Source: Nocardia bovistercoris
Lineage (GTDB): Bacteria; Actinomycetota; Actinomycetes; Mycobacteriales; Mycobacteriaceae
Direction of reading: 5' to 3'
NCBI RefSeq assembly: GCF_015674855.1
Contig: NZ_JADMLG010000001.1
Coordinates: 186,001-250,000 of the forward strand
DNA: 64,000 bases
Both the position numbers and the translations under genes were made by a program. The notes under the pieces were generated by a model that saw only the letters and a list, made by a program, of their open reading frames with translations, searched no databases and was not told where the DNA came from. Of the stretch, positions 50,851-62,115 are shown in pieces (the stretch's first letter is position 1; every line of letters begins with the position of its first letter).

Positions 50851-51794
50851 TCGCGCCCCAGATCCCGGTGCACGACCCGGACGACATCCGCTGACCCACC
50901 GGATATCGCGCCGATCGATTCGCCCAGCGCCTCGGCGATCGCCACGCTGCGGTGTTTGCCTCCGGTGCAGCCCACTGCCACCGTCATGTATCGCTTCCCC
51001 TCTTGGCGGTAGCCGTTCGTCGTCAGGTCGACCAGGTGGCGGCAGGTACTCAGATAGTCGGCCGCGCCGGGACGCGACAGCACGTACTCGCTGACCACGG
51101 TCTCCTGTCCCGAATGCTCCCTGAGTTCAGGAATCCAATGCGGATTGGGTAGAAAACGCACATCCAACACCATGTCGGCGTCCAACGGAACCCCGTACTT
51201 GAACCCGAAGGACTGCACGGTCAGTTGCAACGCGGCGGGCGCACCGCCCCCGTAGGCTTCCTCCATTTTCCGGTGCAGTTGGTGGATCGACAGCTCGGTG
51301 GTGTCGATGACGAGATCGGCGGCGGTCTTGACCGAGGAGAGCCTGACTCGTTCCGCCGCGATACCCGCCGACAACGTACCGTCCGCGCTCTCGCTCTGCA
51401 GCGGATGACGACGGCGGGCGAATCCGAAACGCCGGATCAGGACGTCGTCGGAGGCCTCCAGGAACAGCACCCGCGTGCGCACGCCGAGCGCGCGCAGCTG
51501 CTCGATCACCACGGTCAGGTCGTCGGTGAAGAATCTGCTGCGCACATCCATCACCAGGGCGAGTCGCGTGATGGGCGGCTGCGCCGACGCCCCGAGCTCG
51601 ACCATGCGACCGAAGAGTTCGGGCGGCAGATTGTCGGTGACGTACCAGCCGAGGTCCTCGAGTACGCGGGCCGCCGTGCCGCGCCCCGCCCCGGACAATC
51701 CGGTGACGATGACGACTTCGACCTGTTCCCTGCGATCAACGCCCGTAGTGGGCTGCCTGCTGCCCGCACTGTTGTTCGATTCGACGCGTGTCAT
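50847..51794 (-). CDS. rapZ: RapZ-like nucleotide-binding protein
   Basis: A protein of 315 residues with an N-terminal P-loop VIVTGLSGAGRGTAARVLEDLGW. The Arg in place of the usual Lys-Ser is typical of mycolic-acid actinobacteria. The C-terminal domain has VAVGCTGGKHRSVAIAEALG, the RapZ signature. RapZ controls glucosamine-6-phosphate synthase RNA in E. coli; the actinobacterial role is not established. The first 20 residues are variable. It is followed by yvcK with a 4-bp overlap. Confidence 0.94.
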   Translation of the reverse strand: MTRVESNNSAGSRQPTTGVDRREQVEVVIVTGLSGAGRGTAARVLEDLGWYVTDNLPPELFGRMVELGASAQPPITRLALVMDVRSRFFTDDLTVVIEQLRALGVRTRVLFLEASDDVLIRRFGFARRRHPLQSESADGTLSAGIAAERVRLSSVKTAADLVIDTTELSIHQLHRKMEEAYGGGAPAALQLTVQSFGFKYGVPLDADMVLDVRFLPNPHWIPELREHSGQETVVSEYVLSRPGAADYLSTCRHLVDLTTNGYRQEGKRYMTVAVGCTGGKHRSVAIAEALGESIGAISGGSADVVRVVHRDLGRE

Positions 51795-51907
51795 GTCCTA
51801 CCGGATCTGTGTGGGGTGCCTTTCGATCATCTCGCACCGGGTTTCGGTATCGGGGGCAGACACACAACGTACGCGAAACCGCGTCGTCGAGTGCACCCGT
51901 ACGGGGG

Positions 51908-54028
51908 CTATTCGTCCCGGAGGGCCGCGAGGACGGCCCTCGCGGTTGCCACCCCGATGCCGGGCACCTCGGTGATCTCCTCCACGCTGGCCTCCTTCAG
52001 TTTGGCGACGGACCCGAAATGGGTGACAAGCGCGGTCCGGCGCGCCGCACCGAGGCCGCGCACCGAGTCGAGGGCCGATGCCGTCATCCGCCGCGACCGT
52101 TTGCTGCGATGGAAGGTGATGGCGAAGCGGTGCGCCTCGTCGCGGACCCGTTGCAGCAGATACAGCGCCTCGCTGTTGCGCGGCATGATGACCGGATCGG
52201 GCTCGCCGGGCACCCAGACCTCCTCGAGCCGTTTGGCCAGCCCGATCACCGCGACGTCGGTGATGCCGAGTTCGTCGAGCACCTCGGCGGCGGCGGCCAC
52301 CTGCGGCGTGCCCCCGTCGACCACGTACAGATTCGGCGGGTAGGCGAACTTCCGCGGGCGACCGGTGCGCGGATCGATGCCGGGACGCGAGGTGAGTTCA
52401 GGAAGTCCGTCGAAGTCGTCCCTCGCGCCGGACTCCGCGCGAACCGAGACATTCGATTCCGCGACGGTCGAGTCGGCGGCACTGGAAACGGCGACCGGGT
52501 CGTCGGCCGTCGAGGCGGCGGAACTCGGAGCGTCGGCGTCGAGTTGGTCGCGTTCGACCTCGTCGCGTTCGCGGCGTAGGCGCGCGAAACGCCGCCTGGT
52601 GACCTCCGCGATACTGCCCACATCGTCGGAGCGGCCATCCCCCGCCGCCTCCTTGATCGTGTAGTGGCGATATTCGGACTTGCGCGCCAAACCGTCCTCG
52701 AACACCACGAGCGAGGCGACCACATCGGTGCCCTGCACGTGGCTGATGTCGACGCATTCGATCCGCAGCGGCGCACTGTCGAGTTCGAGGGCGTCCTGGA
52801 TGTCTTGCAACGCCGCCGAGCGCGATGTCAGATCGCCCGCGCGCTTCAGTTTGTGCTGAGCGAGCGCCTCCTGCGCGTTGCGCTGCACCGTCTCGGCGAG
52901 CGCCTTCTTGTCGCCGCGCTGCGGAACCCGGACCGAGACCGCCGAACCACGCAGCGCGCCGAGCCACTGCTGGATCTGTTCGACGTCGGCGGGCAGTTCG
53001 GGCACGAGCACCTCGCGCGGCACCACGGCCGCGGGCTGGTCCTCGGTGCTCTGATCGGCGTAGGCGGCCTGCTCGCCGTAGAACTGGGTGAGGAACTGTT
53101 CGACGAGCGCGGCCATGGCGCCGCCCGCCGCCGCGGTGTCGACGGCGTCACCGGACTTGTCGACCACCCAGCCGCGCTGGCCGCGCACCCGGCCGTCGCG
53201 CACGTGGAAGATCTGGACCGCGGCTTCCAATTCGTCGGTGGCGAAGGCGATCACGTCGGCGTCGGTGCCGGTGCCGAGCACCACCGCCTGCTTCTCCAGC
53301 GCCCGGCGCAGGGCCTGCACGTCGTCGCGCAGGCGGGCGGCGTTCTCGAAATCGAGATCCGCCGCGGCGTCGTGCATCCGGCGCTCGAGTTCGCGAACCA
53401 TCCGGTCGGTACGCCCGGCCAGGAAGTCACAGAAATCCTCGATGATGCGGCGGTGTTCGGCCGCGCTCACCCGATCGATACACGGCGCGGAGCATTTGTC
53501 GATGTAGCCGAGCAGGCACGGCCGCCCGATCTGGCTGTGCCGCTTGAAGACACCGTTGGAACAGGTGCGCGCCGGGAAGACCCGCAACAGCAGATCCAAG
53601 GTCTCCCTGATGGCCCAGGCGTGCGCGTACGGCCCGAAGTAGCGCACACCCTTCTTGCGCGCGCCACGGTAGACGAACAGGCGCGGATACTCCTCGTCCA
53701 AGGTCACCGCGAGCACCGGATAGGACTTGTCGTCGCGGTAGCGGACGTTGAAGCGCGGATCGAACTCCTTGATCCAGTTGTATTCCAGCTGCAACGCCTC
53801 CACCTCGGTGGAGACGACCGTCCATTCGACGCTCGCGGCGGTGGTGACCATCTGCCTGGTGCGCGGATGCAGCGAGGCGATATCGGCGAAATAGGAATTC
53901 AGCCTGGCGCGCAGGCTCTTCGCCTTGCCGACATAGACGACCCGCCCGTGCGCGTCCCGGAACTTGTAGACGCCGGGTTCGACGGGAATCGTGCCCGGCG
54001 AAGGCCGGTACGTCGCTGGATCTGCCAC
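51908..54028 (-). CDS. uvrC: UvrC excinuclease subunit
   Basis: Nucleotide excision repair nuclease of 706 residues. The GIY-YIG domain ([34 protein letters not shown], about 14-47) makes the 3' cut, a UVR motif lies near 210-245, the RNase H-like domain ([22 protein letters not shown]) makes the 5' cut, and the helix-hairpin-helix pair is at the C-terminus ([41 protein letters not shown]). Between about residues 490 and 545 it has an extra Ser/Ala/Asp/Val-rich insert in front of [21 protein letters not shown] 54028 is the start. Confidence 0.96.
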   Translation of the reverse strand: MADPATYRPSPGTIPVEPGVYKFRDAHGRVVYVGKAKSLRARLNSYFADIASLHPRTRQMVTTAASVEWTVVSTEVEALQLEYNWIKEFDPRFNVRYRDDKSYPVLAVTLDEEYPRLFVYRGARKKGVRYFGPYAHAWAIRETLDLLLRVFPARTCSNGVFKRHSQIGRPCLLGYIDKCSAPCIDRVSAAEHRRIIEDFCDFLAGRTDRMVRELERRMHDAAADLDFENAARLRDDVQALRRALEKQAVVLGTGTDADVIAFATDELEAAVQIFHVRDGRVRGQRGWVVDKSGDAVDTAAAGGAMAALVEQFLTQFYGEQAAYADQSTEDQPAAVVPREVLVPELPADVEQIQQWLGALRGSAVSVRVPQRGDKKALAETVQRNAQEALAQHKLKRAGDLTSRSAALQDIQDALELDSAPLRIECVDISHVQGTDVVASLVVFEDGLARKSEYRHYTIKEAAGDGRSDDVGSIAEVTRRRFARLRRERDEVERDQLDADAPSSAASTADDPVAVSSAADSTVAESNVSVRAESGARDDFDGLPELTSRPGIDPRTGRPRKFAYPPNLYVVDGGTPQVAAAAEVLDELGITDVAVIGLAKRLEEVWVPGEPDPVIMPRNSEALYLLQRVRDEAHRFAITFHRSKRSRRMTASALDSVRGLGAARRTALVTHFGSVAKLKEASVEEITEVPGIGVATARAVLAALRDE

Positions 54029-54218
54029 CGGACCAGCCTATCGACGGGGTCCGACAGATCCGCCGTCGCCCGCGCCGCCGGGACCGACGACGGTCGCCGA
54101 GTCGACGCCGGGCGCGCATCACCCGGATCGCCGGACGCCGACAGCATCGAATCGACCGCCGGGCGCGGGCCGCGCCGACTATCGCCGCTCGCGCCGCCGA
54201 TTCACCCGCGGCACCGGC

Positions 54219-54650
54219 TCAGACCACGCCGAACCATTCTCGCGCCTGCGGACGCGTCAGCAGATAGAGGACCACCACCGAGATGCCGCACGCGTAGACG
54301 ACGGTGAGCAGCGGGATCACGCCGAGGTCGGAGGCCGCGTCGAGACCGGAGATGCCGGAGAACCGCACGGCGACCACGATCTGGAGCAGCGCGAGCGCGA
54401 GTGCGGCCCGGCGACGGCGGATGTCGGCGTTGCCGAAGCCGAGTGCGGCCATTCCCATCAGTACGCCGGGTACGAATCGCAGCGCGCCCGACACCGCGGC
54501 GGAACCGCCGACGGTCATGCCGAGCACCACGGGATAGAGGATGCCGAAACCGGCGAGGCCGAGCGCGGCCTCCCTGGCCTCGCGCACCGGTCCCGGCATT
54601 CGTCGCGGCTCCGGTCGGCCGAATGCGATCGCGTCGAAATAGGTCACCAT
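54219..54650 (-). CDS. Four-helix membrane protein, unknown function
   Basis: A protein of 143 residues with about four predicted membrane helices (LGLAGFGILYPVVLGMTV; FVPGVLMGMAALGFG; ALALALLQIVVAVRF; VIPLLTVVYACGISVVVLYLL). I do not recognise a family. ATG 54650 has GAGGA upstream; a TTG two codons earlier is less likely. Its upstream spacer holds a perfect CRP-type site. Confidence 0.75.
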   Translation of the reverse strand: MVTYFDAIAFGRPEPRRMPGPVREAREAALGLAGFGILYPVVLGMTVGGSAAVSGALRFVPGVLMGMAALGFGNADIRRRRAALALALLQIVVAVRFSGISGLDAASDLGVIPLLTVVYACGISVVVLYLLTRPQAREWFGVV

Positions 54651-54741
54651 GGGCAATCCTCGGGTCCATCAACGCCCGCTTCGGGGCGCTCGGGAGGGAA
54701 CGGTATTTCACTTCCCGGATGCGGACCGCCGAGTCTACAGT

Positions 54742-54761
54742 ACTGTGACCCAGCTCACAGT
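54742..54761. promoter_or_regulatory. CRP-type binding site TGTGA-N6-TCACA
   Basis: ACTGTGACCCAGCTCACAGT has perfect 7-bp arms and the full TGTGA-N6-TCACA consensus of E. coli CRP and mycobacterial Crp (Rv3676). It lies about 100 bp before the membrane-protein gene and 160 bp before the gamma-glutamyltransferase gene. It overlaps ACAGTACTGT (54736-54745), which has a TACTGT -10-like hexamer on both strands. Confidence 0.75.
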
Positions 54762-54921
54762 CACTTCGTGATATCGCCGAACTCCCCGGTTCCGCCCGAG
54801 GTCACGACCCCCTTCGGAAGACCCTCGTGCGCACCGACATTCGTATGTCACCCCCGGTCACACGTCCCCGATCGACACGGAAAGCGCTGCCTCGCCGCGC
54901 ATCCGGGGTTACAGTCCCAAG

Positions 54922-56865
54922 ATGAACCGAGCGCGACACGCCTGGATCGGGGCGCTGGCGGCAACGTTGCTCGCGGGGGGACTGCTGACCGGCTGCACCG
55001 CCGATGACGAGCAAGCCGACGGATGCGTCGCCACGCCCAACGGCACGCCGGTCGCCGCCGAGCCGAGCCGCGCGGGCGGCGCGACGGCCGACATCAGCAC
55101 GAACCCGGAGATCGCCTCGGGCTACCGCGCGGGCATGACCCCGGTGCGCACCGCCACCTACGCCGTGTCCACCGCCAACCCGATCTCCACCAAGGCGGCC
55201 TGCGAGGTCCTGCGCGACGGCGGCACCGCGGCCGACGCGCTGGTTGCCGCGCAGCTGGTGCTCGGACTGGTGGAACCGCAGGCCTCCGGCATCGGCGGCG
55301 GCGCCTTCCTGCTCTACTACGACGCGGGCAATCGCCGGGTCGAGGCCTACGACGGCCGTGAGACCGCGCCCGCCGCCGCGACCGAGAACTACCTGCGCTG
55401 GGTCAGCGACACCGACCGCACCGAACCCGCGCCCAACACCCGCGCCAGCGGCCGGTCGATCGGCGTCCCCGGCGTGCTGCGCCTGCTCGAACAGGCGCAC
55501 AGCGAACACGGCAGGCTGGGATGGCGTGAACTGTTCGACCCGGCCATCGGCCTGGCCGACCGCGGCTTCCCGATCAGCGCGCGACTGGCGGGCCAGATCG
55601 CCGAATCCGCCCGCGACCTCGCCGTCGACGAGAACGCCCGCGCCTACTTCCTTGATCCGGACGGCACCCCGAAACGCGCCGACACGGTGCTGAACAATCC
55701 CGCGCTGTCCAAAACCCTGAATGCCATCGCCACCGAGGGCGCACAGGCGTTCTACACCGGGGCCATCGCCAAGGACATCGTCGCCGCGGTCGGCTCCACC
55801 GCGGGCGGGCGCACCCCCGGCCGACTCGACGCCGCCGACCTCGCGGGATATCGAGCCGAGCAGCGCACGGCCCTGTGCACGCAGTACCGGGGACACGAGA
55901 TCTGCGGCATGCCTGCCCCCTCCTCCGGCGGCACCACCGTGGCCGCGACGCTCGGCATCCTGGAGAACTTCGATCTCGGCGCGCTGAAACCCGACCGCGT
56001 CGACGCGAACGGCGGTGTCCCGAGGGCCGAGGCCGTACACCTGATCGCCGAGGCCGAGCGACTGGCCTACGCCGACCGCAACAAGTACGTGGCCGACCCC
56101 GATTTCGTTCCGCTGCCCGGTGATTCGCCGCTCGCCTTGGTCGACCGGACCTATCTGAAACAGCGGGCCGGACTCATCGATCCCGGCCGCAGCATGGGCA
56201 CCGCGCAACCGGGCGATCTCGGTCCGGTCCCGCTCGGACTCGGCCCGCAACCGCCCGAACACGGGACGAGCCACATCTCCGTGGTCGACCGCTACGGCAA
56301 CGCCGCCGCCATGACGACCACCGTCGAATCGGCCTTCGGCTCCTTCCACATGGTCGACGGCTTCGTCCTCAACAACCAGCTCACCGACTTCGCCGCCGAC
56401 CCCGTCGGCGCGGACGGCGTCCCGGTCGCCAACCGGCTGCAACCGAACAAGCGGCCGCGCAGTTCGATGAGCCCCACCCTGGTCTTCGACCGCGCACCCG
56501 ACGGTTCGCGCGGTGACCTCGGCTATGTGACCGGCTCCCCCGGCGGCGCGGTCATCATCCAATTCGTCGTGAAAACCCTTGTCGGCATGCTGGACTGGGG
56601 TCTCGACCCGCAGCAGGCCGTCTCCGCGGTCTCCTTCGGCGCCGCGAACACGCCCTCGACCGGAGTCGGCGGCGAACACCCCGCGATCGACGCCGCCGAC
56701 AACGGCGACCACGACCCGCTGGTGCGCAGGCTGCGCGAACTGGGCCATCAGGTCTCGGTCGCGCCCCAATCCAGCGGTCTCAGCGCGGTGCACCGGGACG
56801 GTTCCGGCTGGATCGGCGGCGCCGATCCACGCCGTGAAGGAGCCGTGCTCGGCGACACCCGCTGA
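54922..56865 (+). CDS. ggt: Gamma-glutamyltransferase / glutathione hydrolase lipoprotein
   Basis: Exported N-terminal nucleophile hydrolase of 647 residues. The lipobox LLTGC follows a signal peptide (MNRARHAWIGALAATLLAGG), so it is anchored outside the membrane. The proenzyme should cleave itself before Thr449 in EHGTSHISVVDRYGNAAAMTTTVES, which becomes the nucleophile. Other family marks are AAQLVLGLVEPQASGIGGGAFLLYYD (about 110-136), GMPAPSSGGTTVAATLGIL and VTGSPGGAVIIQFVV (oxyanion region). It cleaves the gamma-glutamyl bond of glutathione-like peptides. It converges on the GNAT gene across a repeat-filled spacer. Confidence 0.94.
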   Translation: MNRARHAWIGALAATLLAGGLLTGCTADDEQADGCVATPNGTPVAAEPSRAGGATADISTNPEIASGYRAGMTPVRTATYAVSTANPISTKAACEVLRDGGTAADALVAAQLVLGLVEPQASGIGGGAFLLYYDAGNRRVEAYDGRETAPAAATENYLRWVSDTDRTEPAPNTRASGRSIGVPGVLRLLEQAHSEHGRLGWRELFDPAIGLADRGFPISARLAGQIAESARDLAVDENARAYFLDPDGTPKRADTVLNNPALSKTLNAIATEGAQAFYTGAIAKDIVAAVGSTAGGRTPGRLDAADLAGYRAEQRTALCTQYRGHEICGMPAPSSGGTTVAATLGILENFDLGALKPDRVDANGGVPRAEAVHLIAEAERLAYADRNKYVADPDFVPLPGDSPLALVDRTYLKQRAGLIDPGRSMGTAQPGDLGPVPLGLGPQPPEHGTSHISVVDRYGNAAAMTTTVESAFGSFHMVDGFVLNNQLTDFAADPVGADGVPVANRLQPNKRPRSSMSPTLVFDRAPDGSRGDLGYVTGSPGGAVIIQFVVKTLVGMLDWGLDPQQAVSAVSFGAANTPSTGVGGEHPAIDAADNGDHDPLVRRLRELGHQVSVAPQSSGLSAVHRDGSGWIGGADPRREGAVLGDTR

Positions 56866-56921
56866 GGCGTCGCACCGGAACCGGCGGCGTGAACCCCTCG
56901 GCACCGCCGGTTCCGGTGCGC

Positions 56922-57155
56922 ATCACCGCGACACCGGAGACCACGCGCGTCGGAGACCGCGCGCCACCGCGACACCGGAGACCGCGCATCACCGCGACAC
57001 CGGAAAACCGCGCGCCACCGCCGATATCAGAGACCACACGCCACCGCGACATCGAAGACCACGCAACACCGACACCGGAGACCGCGCGCCACCGCCGACA
57101 TCGCCGACCGCGCGCCACCGCCGACATCGCCGACCGCGCGTCACCGTGACATCGG
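56922..57155. repeat. Degenerate 24-25-bp tandem repeats between ggt and the GNAT gene
   Basis: About nine worn copies of CACCGCGACACCGGAGACCG (plus CGCG) fill the convergent spacer. Spacing varies from about 24 to 30 bp, and the later copies change to CACCGCCGACATCGCCGACC. The last copy includes the stop codon of the GNAT gene (57141-57143). Confidence 0.85.
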
Positions 57156-57671
57156 ATACACCGTGGTCGCGGCGTCGAGTACGAGATCCTCGCCGCGGCG
57201 GAAGCCGAAACGCTCGTAGAGCGGGATGTTCACCGCGGCGGTACAGACCAGGAACGCCGCGCCCGCCGTCTCCAGTTCGCGTTCGAGCAGACGCCCGGCG
57301 TGACCTCGGCCCCGCAGCGAGGGCCGGGTGCCGATGGCGGCCAGGTACAGATGCGGGGTGCTCGGCCGTGCGGCATCCATGCGCCGCACCGCCGACAGCG
57401 TGCGGGGCAGCGCCGAACCGAGCGCGCGTACCAGCGTGAACGGTTTCGCGATCGGCGATTCGACATGTTCGGGCTCCCAGAGCGCGACGCACGCGAGATC
57501 ACCGCGTTCGTCGTGGTCGGTGCGCACGAGCCCGCGCTCGACGCGCGAGGCGATGCGGGACTCCCAGAAGTACGGCAGTGCCTTCGCGCGCCGCGCGGGG
57601 TCGGGCCAGAACAGACACATCAGCGGGTCGTCGAAGAAGGCTTCGGCGAGAACCGCGGCACCCGGCGTCAT
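57141..57671 (-). CDS. GNAT-family N-acetyltransferase
   Basis: Acyl-CoA-dependent acetyltransferase of 176 residues. The acetyl-CoA motif A is LYLAAIGTRPSLRGRGHAGRLLERELETAG (about 103-132) and the C-terminal NIPLYERFGFRRGEDL is motif B. The N-terminus AEAFFDDPLMCLFWPDPARRAKALPYFWE is common in actinobacterial copies. The substrate is unknown. ATG 57671 is the natural start. The 3' end merges with a tandem-repeat array. Confidence 0.88.
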   Translation of the reverse strand: MTPGAAVLAEAFFDDPLMCLFWPDPARRAKALPYFWESRIASRVERGLVRTDHDERGDLACVALWEPEHVESPIAKPFTLVRALGSALPRTLSAVRRMDAARPSTPHLYLAAIGTRPSLRGRGHAGRLLERELETAGAAFLVCTAAVNIPLYERFGFRRGEDLVLDAATTVYPMSR

Positions 57672-57704
57672 GGCGCGAGAATATCCGGCGCGCGGGCGGC
57701 CACG

Positions 57705-58235
57705 CTATCCGCGCGGCCCCTCGGGGTGCTCGTCCCCGTTCGGCTCCGCCACCGCATACCGCGCGCCGAGCGCCCGCAGCCTGTCCATGGCCTGCGCCGC
57801 GTGTTCCCGGTCGTTGGACCGGATCGCCAGCATCGGCACGTAGTCGTCGTTCACCAATTCCAGACGCGCCCAGGACTTCCGGTCCGGAAAGCTCACGCCA
57901 CGGATGTCTTTCCAGTCGAAGTCGCTGTCGCCCAGCACATTACGCACCGAGACCCCGCGCTCGCCCGCGCGCACCCTCGGCCGGGTGAGCATCAGTACCC
58001 CGCCCGCGAGCAGGACCCCGATCGCGACCATCGCCACCTGATCGACGACCCGGAAGTTCACCCCGGTCGACCCCGAGCGCAGCCAGATGCCGCCGACGCC
58101 GAAGGTGACCAGCAGCACGACGGCCACGATCCACGCGGTCACCACCGCGCGCCTCGGGCGCACCTCGAACTCCCAGTCCGAGGTCGCGCCCGTATCGGGC
58201 GCCGGATTCCTTCTCCAGATGCGGACGACCGGCAT
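57705..58235 (-). CDS. PH-domain (bPH_6) membrane protein
   Basis: A protein of 176 residues with two helices (VVTAWIVAVVLLVTFGVGGIWL and VVDQVAMVAIGVLLAGGVLML) followed by a bacterial PH-like domain VRAGERGVSVRNVLGDSDFDWKDIRGVSFPDRKSWARLEL. It sits 3 bp after the ribH stop codon, as Rv1417 does in mycobacteria. The function is unknown; conserved linkage to ribH suggests co-transcription rather than a proven role in riboflavin synthesis. Confidence 0.88.
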   Translation of the reverse strand: MPVVRIWRRNPAPDTGATSDWEFEVRPRRAVVTAWIVAVVLLVTFGVGGIWLRSGSTGVNFRVVDQVAMVAIGVLLAGGVLMLTRPRVRAGERGVSVRNVLGDSDFDWKDIRGVSFPDRKSWARLELVNDDYVPMLAIRSNDREHAAQAMDRLRALGARYAVAEPNGDEHPEGPRG

Positions 58236-58238
58236 CGC

Positions 58239-60039
<1,801 letters not shown>

Positions 60040-60075
60040 GTCTGCTGCGCTCCATCTCGAAATAGGTGCCTCACT

Positions 60076-60089
60076 ACAGTAATGCCAGG
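60076..60089 (-). promoter_or_regulatory. Probable ribBA promoter, shared element CCTGGCATTACTGT
   Basis: Minus-strand CCTGGCATTACTGT is identical over 14 bases to the element upstream of gap. The TACTGT hexamer fits a -10 box and would give a start near 60069, about 30 bases before the ribBA GTG. Confidence 0.5.
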
Positions 60090-60123
60090 GCGGTGCGCAT
60101 CGGTCGGCCCACCCGCCCGGACA

Positions 60124-60747
60124 TCACCCGCGCTGCTGGAGCCGCTCCACATACTTCGCGATGACGTCGACCTCGAGGTTGACGCGCGTGCCGACGGCCG
60201 CACCGCCGAGATTGGTCAGCGACAGGGTGGTGGGAATGAGCGAGACCTCGAACCAGTCCCGGTTCCCGTCGGCGGCGGGCTGCTCGCCGATGCCGAGTCC
60301 GGAGACGGTGAGCGAAATGCCGTCCACGGTGATCGAGCCCTTCTCGACCACGTAGCGGGCGAGCGCGTCGGGTAGCGAGATCCGCACCACATCCCAGTTC
60401 GCCGACGGGGTGCGCGTCAGGATAGTCCCGGTGCCGTCGACGTGGCCCTGCACCAGATGCCCGCCGAGTCTGCTGCTCAACGCCGCCGCGCGCTCCAGGT
60501 TGACCCGCGCGCCCTCCGCGAGCCCGCCGATGCTCGACCGGTCGAGGGTCTCGCGCATCACATCGACGGTGAAGCTGTCGCCGTCGAGCACGTCGACCAC
60601 GGTCAGGCACACGCCGTTGACCGCGATCGAATCACCGTGCCCGGCATCGGAGGTCACGAGCTTGCCCCTGATCGTGAGGCGGGCGGCGTCGGACAGCCGT
60701 TCGACGGTGACGACCTCACCCAGTTCCTCGACGATGCCTGTGAACAT
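60124..60747 (-). CDS. ribE: Riboflavin synthase alpha chain
   Basis: Enzyme of 207 residues that dismutates two lumazines to give riboflavin. It contains the two repeated lumazine-binding domains: MFTGIVEELGEV...GDSIAVNGVCLTVV (about 1-90) and HLVQGHVDGTG...SITVDGISLTVS (about 95-190). ATG 60747 has AGGAG 8 bases upstream; a GTG three codons earlier is possible. No ribD gene or FMN riboswitch stands beside it. It is 84 bp upstream of ribBA. Confidence 0.95.
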   Translation of the reverse strand: MFTGIVEELGEVVTVERLSDAARLTIRGKLVTSDAGHGDSIAVNGVCLTVVDVLDGDSFTVDVMRETLDRSSIGGLAEGARVNLERAAALSSRLGGHLVQGHVDGTGTILTRTPSANWDVVRISLPDALARYVVEKGSITVDGISLTVSGLGIGEQPAADGNRDWFEVSLIPTTLSLTNLGGAAVGTRVNLEVDVIAKYVERLQQRG

Positions 60748-60880
60748 CCCTGACACTCCTGTCGCTGGTGTACGTACGGTTGACGGAACAGCCGGGCCCG
60801 GCTCCGCTATTCCCCGCGTATCCTCGGGCCGTACCGTCCTCAGCCTAACGACGGCCGGTCGTGGGCGACATGGGCGGTAT

Positions 60881-61561
60881 TCAGCCGCGGTGGGCGGCGG
60901 CGATGGAACGCAGCGATTGCACGGTCGCGCCGGGATCGGCGGTGTTGTAGACGGCCGATCCCGCCACGAAGCAGTCGATACCGGCCTCCGCGGCCTGCTC
61001 GATGGTGTCGGCGTTGATGCCGCCGTCGATCTCCACGATCAGGCGCAGTGCACCGGCGTCGACGAGATTGCGCACGATCCGCGCCTTCTCCAGCACACTC
61101 GCGATGAACGACTGCCCCCCGAAACCCGGCTCGACGCTCATCACCAGCAGCGTGTCGAATTCGCGCAGGATTTCCAGATACGGCTCGATCGGCGTATTCG
61201 GCTTGACCGAGAGCCCGGCCTTCGCGCCCGCCGCGCGGATATCGCGCGCCACCGCGATCGGATCCTCGGCCGCCTCGGCGTGGAAGGTCACATTGTGCGC
61301 GCCCGCCTCCGCGTACGGCGGCGCCCAGCGGCCCGGATCCTCGATCATGAGATGACAGTCCAGCGGAATGTCGGTGGCTTTCAGCAAACTCTGCACCACC
61401 GGCAGGCCGAGCGTGAGATTCGGCACGAAATGCGCGTCCATCACATCGACGTGCAGCCAGTCCGATCCGGCGACCGCGCGCGCGTCACGCGCGAGATTGG
61501 CGAAATCGGCGGACAGGATGGAAGGGGCGATCATGGGCACGGCCGGGCGGGTGAACGTCAC
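60881..61561 (-). CDS. rpe: Ribulose-phosphate 3-epimerase
   Basis: TIM-barrel enzyme of about 226 residues linking ribulose 5-phosphate and xylulose 5-phosphate. Motifs are [32 protein letters not shown] (metal His/Asp), [21 protein letters not shown] and [11 protein letters not shown] with the catalytic aspartate. The start is uncertain: GTG 61561 or ATG 61534, neither with a strong ribosome site. It joins the pentose phosphate genes of the 21-28 kb region in function. It is divergent from rsbW. Confidence 0.94.
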   Translation of the reverse strand: MTFTRPAVPMIAPSILSADFANLARDARAVAGSDWLHVDVMDAHFVPNLTLGLPVVQSLLKATDIPLDCHLMIEDPGRWAPPYAEAGAHNVTFHAEAAEDPIAVARDIRAAGAKAGLSVKPNTPIEPYLEILREFDTLLVMSVEPGFGGQSFIASVLEKARIVRNLVDAGALRLIVEIDGGINADTIEQAAEAGIDCFVAGSAVYNTADPGATVQSLRSIAAAHRG

Positions 61562-61692
61562 AGCGCCGGAGTGTAACCGCCGCCGCACCGCGCGTACGAA
61601 CCCCCTGTCGCGCCTGCTCCCTTCGTCGCGCGCGGGCCCGAACACCCCCCAAACGCTGATTGCCCGGCCCCCGAATGGGTAGCCTTCACAGG

Positions 61693-62115
61693 GTGATCAA
61701 CATTTCGGCGGAACAGGGGATCTACGGCACCCCGGTGGAGATTCGGGTGGCCGCGTCGGTCACGCAGCTGCCCATTGTGCGTGGGCTCGCCGAAACTCTC
61801 GTCCTACTCAGCGATTTCACGCTCGACGAGGTCGCCGACATCCGACTCGCGGTGGACGAGGTGTGCTCGACGCTGATCGCCGTCGCGGTGCCCGACTCCA
61901 GCCTGCTCTGCCGCTTCACCATCGGCGAGACCGAACTGCTCGTGCACGTGAGCGGCGCCGCGGCAACCGAGGGGCTACCCGACCAGCGCAGCTTCGGCTG
62001 GCATGTGCTGCGCACCCTCACCGATTCGGTCGAGGCCGCCCAACACCCCTTCGACGCGACCGCTTCCGGCTACCCGACGACGGTCGAGTTCCGTCGGGTC
62101 CGGGGGAAGGCGTAG
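61693..62115 (+). CDS. rsbW: Anti-sigma factor, RsbW-like serine kinase
   Basis: A GHKL-type protein of 140 residues. [41 protein letters not shown] holds the N-box region (DEVCS, a variant of the usual D/E-x-x-x-N), and [16 protein letters not shown] is the G2-box region. Such proteins bind SigB/SigF-type sigma factors until released by an anti-anti-sigma factor. GTG 61693 starts the family match. Its stop codon shares one base with the sigma gene's GTG (TAGTG), so anti-sigma and sigma are co-translated. Confidence 0.85.
   Translation: MINISAEQGIYGTPVEIRVAASVTQLPIVRGLAETLVLLSDFTLDEVADIRLAVDEVCSTLIAVAVPDSSLLCRFTIGETELLVHVSGAAATEGLPDQRSFGWHVLRTLTDSVEAAQHPFDATASGYPTTVEFRRVRGKA

Noticed and set aside
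60748..60880. FMN riboswitch upstream of ribE
   Set aside because: The conserved riboswitch core bases are not present in the 133-bp spacer, and its upstream part is the end of rpe's neighbourhood with no matching stems that I can see.
61678..61692. SigF-type autoregulatory promoter (GGGTAG) before rsbW
   Set aside because: The -10-like GGGTAG is present, but no GTTT-type -35 box lies at the required distance, and the last base departs from GGGTAT.
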